A stretch of 64,000 nucleotides of DNA from Pseudorasbora parva (Eukaryota > Chordata > Actinopteri > Cypriniformes > Gobionidae): NCBI RefSeq assembly GCF_024679245.1, contig NC_090173.1:55574306-55638305 (forward strand), read 5' to 3'. Position 1 is the first letter of the stretch. Every line of letters begins with the position of its first letter. The position numbers and the translations under genes are program-made. Below the pieces are notes generated by a model, which did no database searches, was not told the origin of the DNA, and saw nothing but the letters and a program-made list of their open reading frames with translations. Positions 62,805 through 64,000 of the stretch are shown piece after piece.

Positions 62805-64000
62805 GTGCTTGTTTGGGAGCATCCTGCCAGGTTGGAAATCTCAACGCACCCTCAAACAAAAGCAAGAGCACCCTCAGTTAAAACCATATTGGTGCTCTGG
62901 AGAGCATCAAAGGTTTATTTTTACAATGCCTTCAATGCCTTTTTACAGCATTGGACAATTTAGCCAAATCACAGACAATCTCTTGAACGCAATGGCCAAT
63001 CAGAGGTAAAAAAATTTGTTCAGTGTTGAGTTCTGCACGCTCACAAATCCTCTCATTATAACAAAGTGTATAATAGGATATAAATTAGAGTTTGTTGCAG
63101 TGTATATAGCTTTATTGATTAAAATAGAAATGGGTGAGGTCATGATGAACTGAAATGAGCTTCTTAGTGATTATAAAAGGGATTATATATATAATCCATT
63201 CAGAATTTTATGTTTTTCATGCTGCTAAGAGCATCAGCAGTTAAGTACACGCTACAAAGTGTTGGAAGTGACATCCACATATAAATGTGCGTTTCACTAC
63301 TAAAATCCTCCTGTGATGAAATATGACACTGCACATTTCAATTACAGTCCTGGTTCCAGTGGCCTTAATCCTCAAATCTGGCTTTTCAAAATATCACAAA
63401 GCACAATAGTCACATAATAGTCAATTCCAACATGAAAACTACAGCTAGCCAAATAAAAGAAAAGTGGAAATAATTCAGAGCAGCATGTCATTGTATTTTA
63501 CAGGACCTTCACAAAAATCTGACCTAAGAATGGGACTATAGGAGCCACTGTTTTAGGATGGAGGTGAATTCCTATGAGGTCTGAAGCAAAGTGACACATA
63601 TACTCTATTTTTTATGTTGACAGCACTTTGTGCTGTTATTTTTTAGTTTTATTATGTATAAAATATTGAAGTGTATAAATAAGTGGTTTCTACACCTGGT
63701 CGAGTGGCACTATACATTGTTCTAAAACCGTGTTTTAATTATGGCATGTTAAATTAGTGCTCGAGGAACGTGCCAGGCTTTTTTGATCATAACAGAGAAA
63801 TTAATTTAAAATACTCCATTGTTTTTGGTCATACAGCAGTGAGTTGCCAGGTGGGGAATCGGTTAGAAAGAGAGAAATTAACCAAACACTACACAAACAT
63901 GGACACAACATGAGTGACTACATGACAACATGAGACACAACATTGGACACAACATGAGTAAGATATCATTCGTAACTGTAAAGGGTCTTTTTTTATTATT
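62805..64000. other. no recognised gene
   Basis: AT-rich sequence; a short degenerate repeat of ggacacaacatgag lies at 63900-63960. Nothing coding is supported. Confidence 0.4.

Overview
This is a vertebrate genomic window, most likely from a cyprinid fish. It is AT-rich and intron-rich, has long dinucleotide repeats, and is crowded with teleost-type DNA transposons (Tc1/mariner, hAT-like and TTAA-flanked T2/Kolobok-like elements), L2-type LINE remnants and 5S-rRNA-derived SINE3 copies. No bacterial, organellar or exogenous viral content was recognised.

Three host genes are supported, all on the + strand. (1) 2595-5315 holds the last three coding exons of ern1 (IRE1, the ER unfolded-protein sensor). 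They carry the C-terminal KEN RNase domain, followed by a ~1.9 kb 3' UTR that contains one transposon nested in another. (2) 20795-25363 is an intact 1522-codon single-exon SAMD9/SAMD9L-like gene (SAM, AlbA/Schlafen-like, SIR2-like, P-loop NTPase, TPR, OB-like). Two back-to-back interferon-response elements and a TATA-like box lie ~9 kb upstream (11446-11474), next to a candidate first exon ending at 11919 whose phase joins the big exon in frame. (3) 44242-46408 is mafg, a small Maf bZIP factor of 162 residues in two coding exons. A likely non-coding first exon ends at 31545 and is followed by a 12.7 kb intron.

Everything else is intron or intergenic DNA shaped by mobile elements. 1-7.2 kb: ern1 with SINE3, MITEs and a fold-back T2-like element. 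7.3-11.4 kb: a broken L2 LINE and simple repeats. 11.9-20.8 kb: the presumed SAMD9L-like first intron, filled with Tc1 pieces, a DIRS tyrosine-recombinase fossil, hAT-like elements and a 2 kb TTAA element carrying a second element. 25.7-31.4 kb: a complete but dead Tc1, a clean hAT MITE and a 129 bp GT tract. 31.5-44.2 kb: the mafg intron, with split Tc1 copies, a T2/Kolobok-like element carrying a decayed THAP exon, and a full SINE3. 46.4-64 kb: mafg 3' UTR and downstream DNA with MITEs, tandem repeats, an L2 LINE inserted in a Tc1, a nearly complete Tc1 inserted in a palindromic element, and a patchwork that includes a 44 bp copy of that Tc1.

The three genes are not an operon. ERN1 and MAFG both lie on human 17q, which fits a conserved block; the SAMD9L-like gene looks like an interferon-inducible gene lying between them. 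Family names for transposons rest on visible termini, target duplications and protein motifs, not on a database search.
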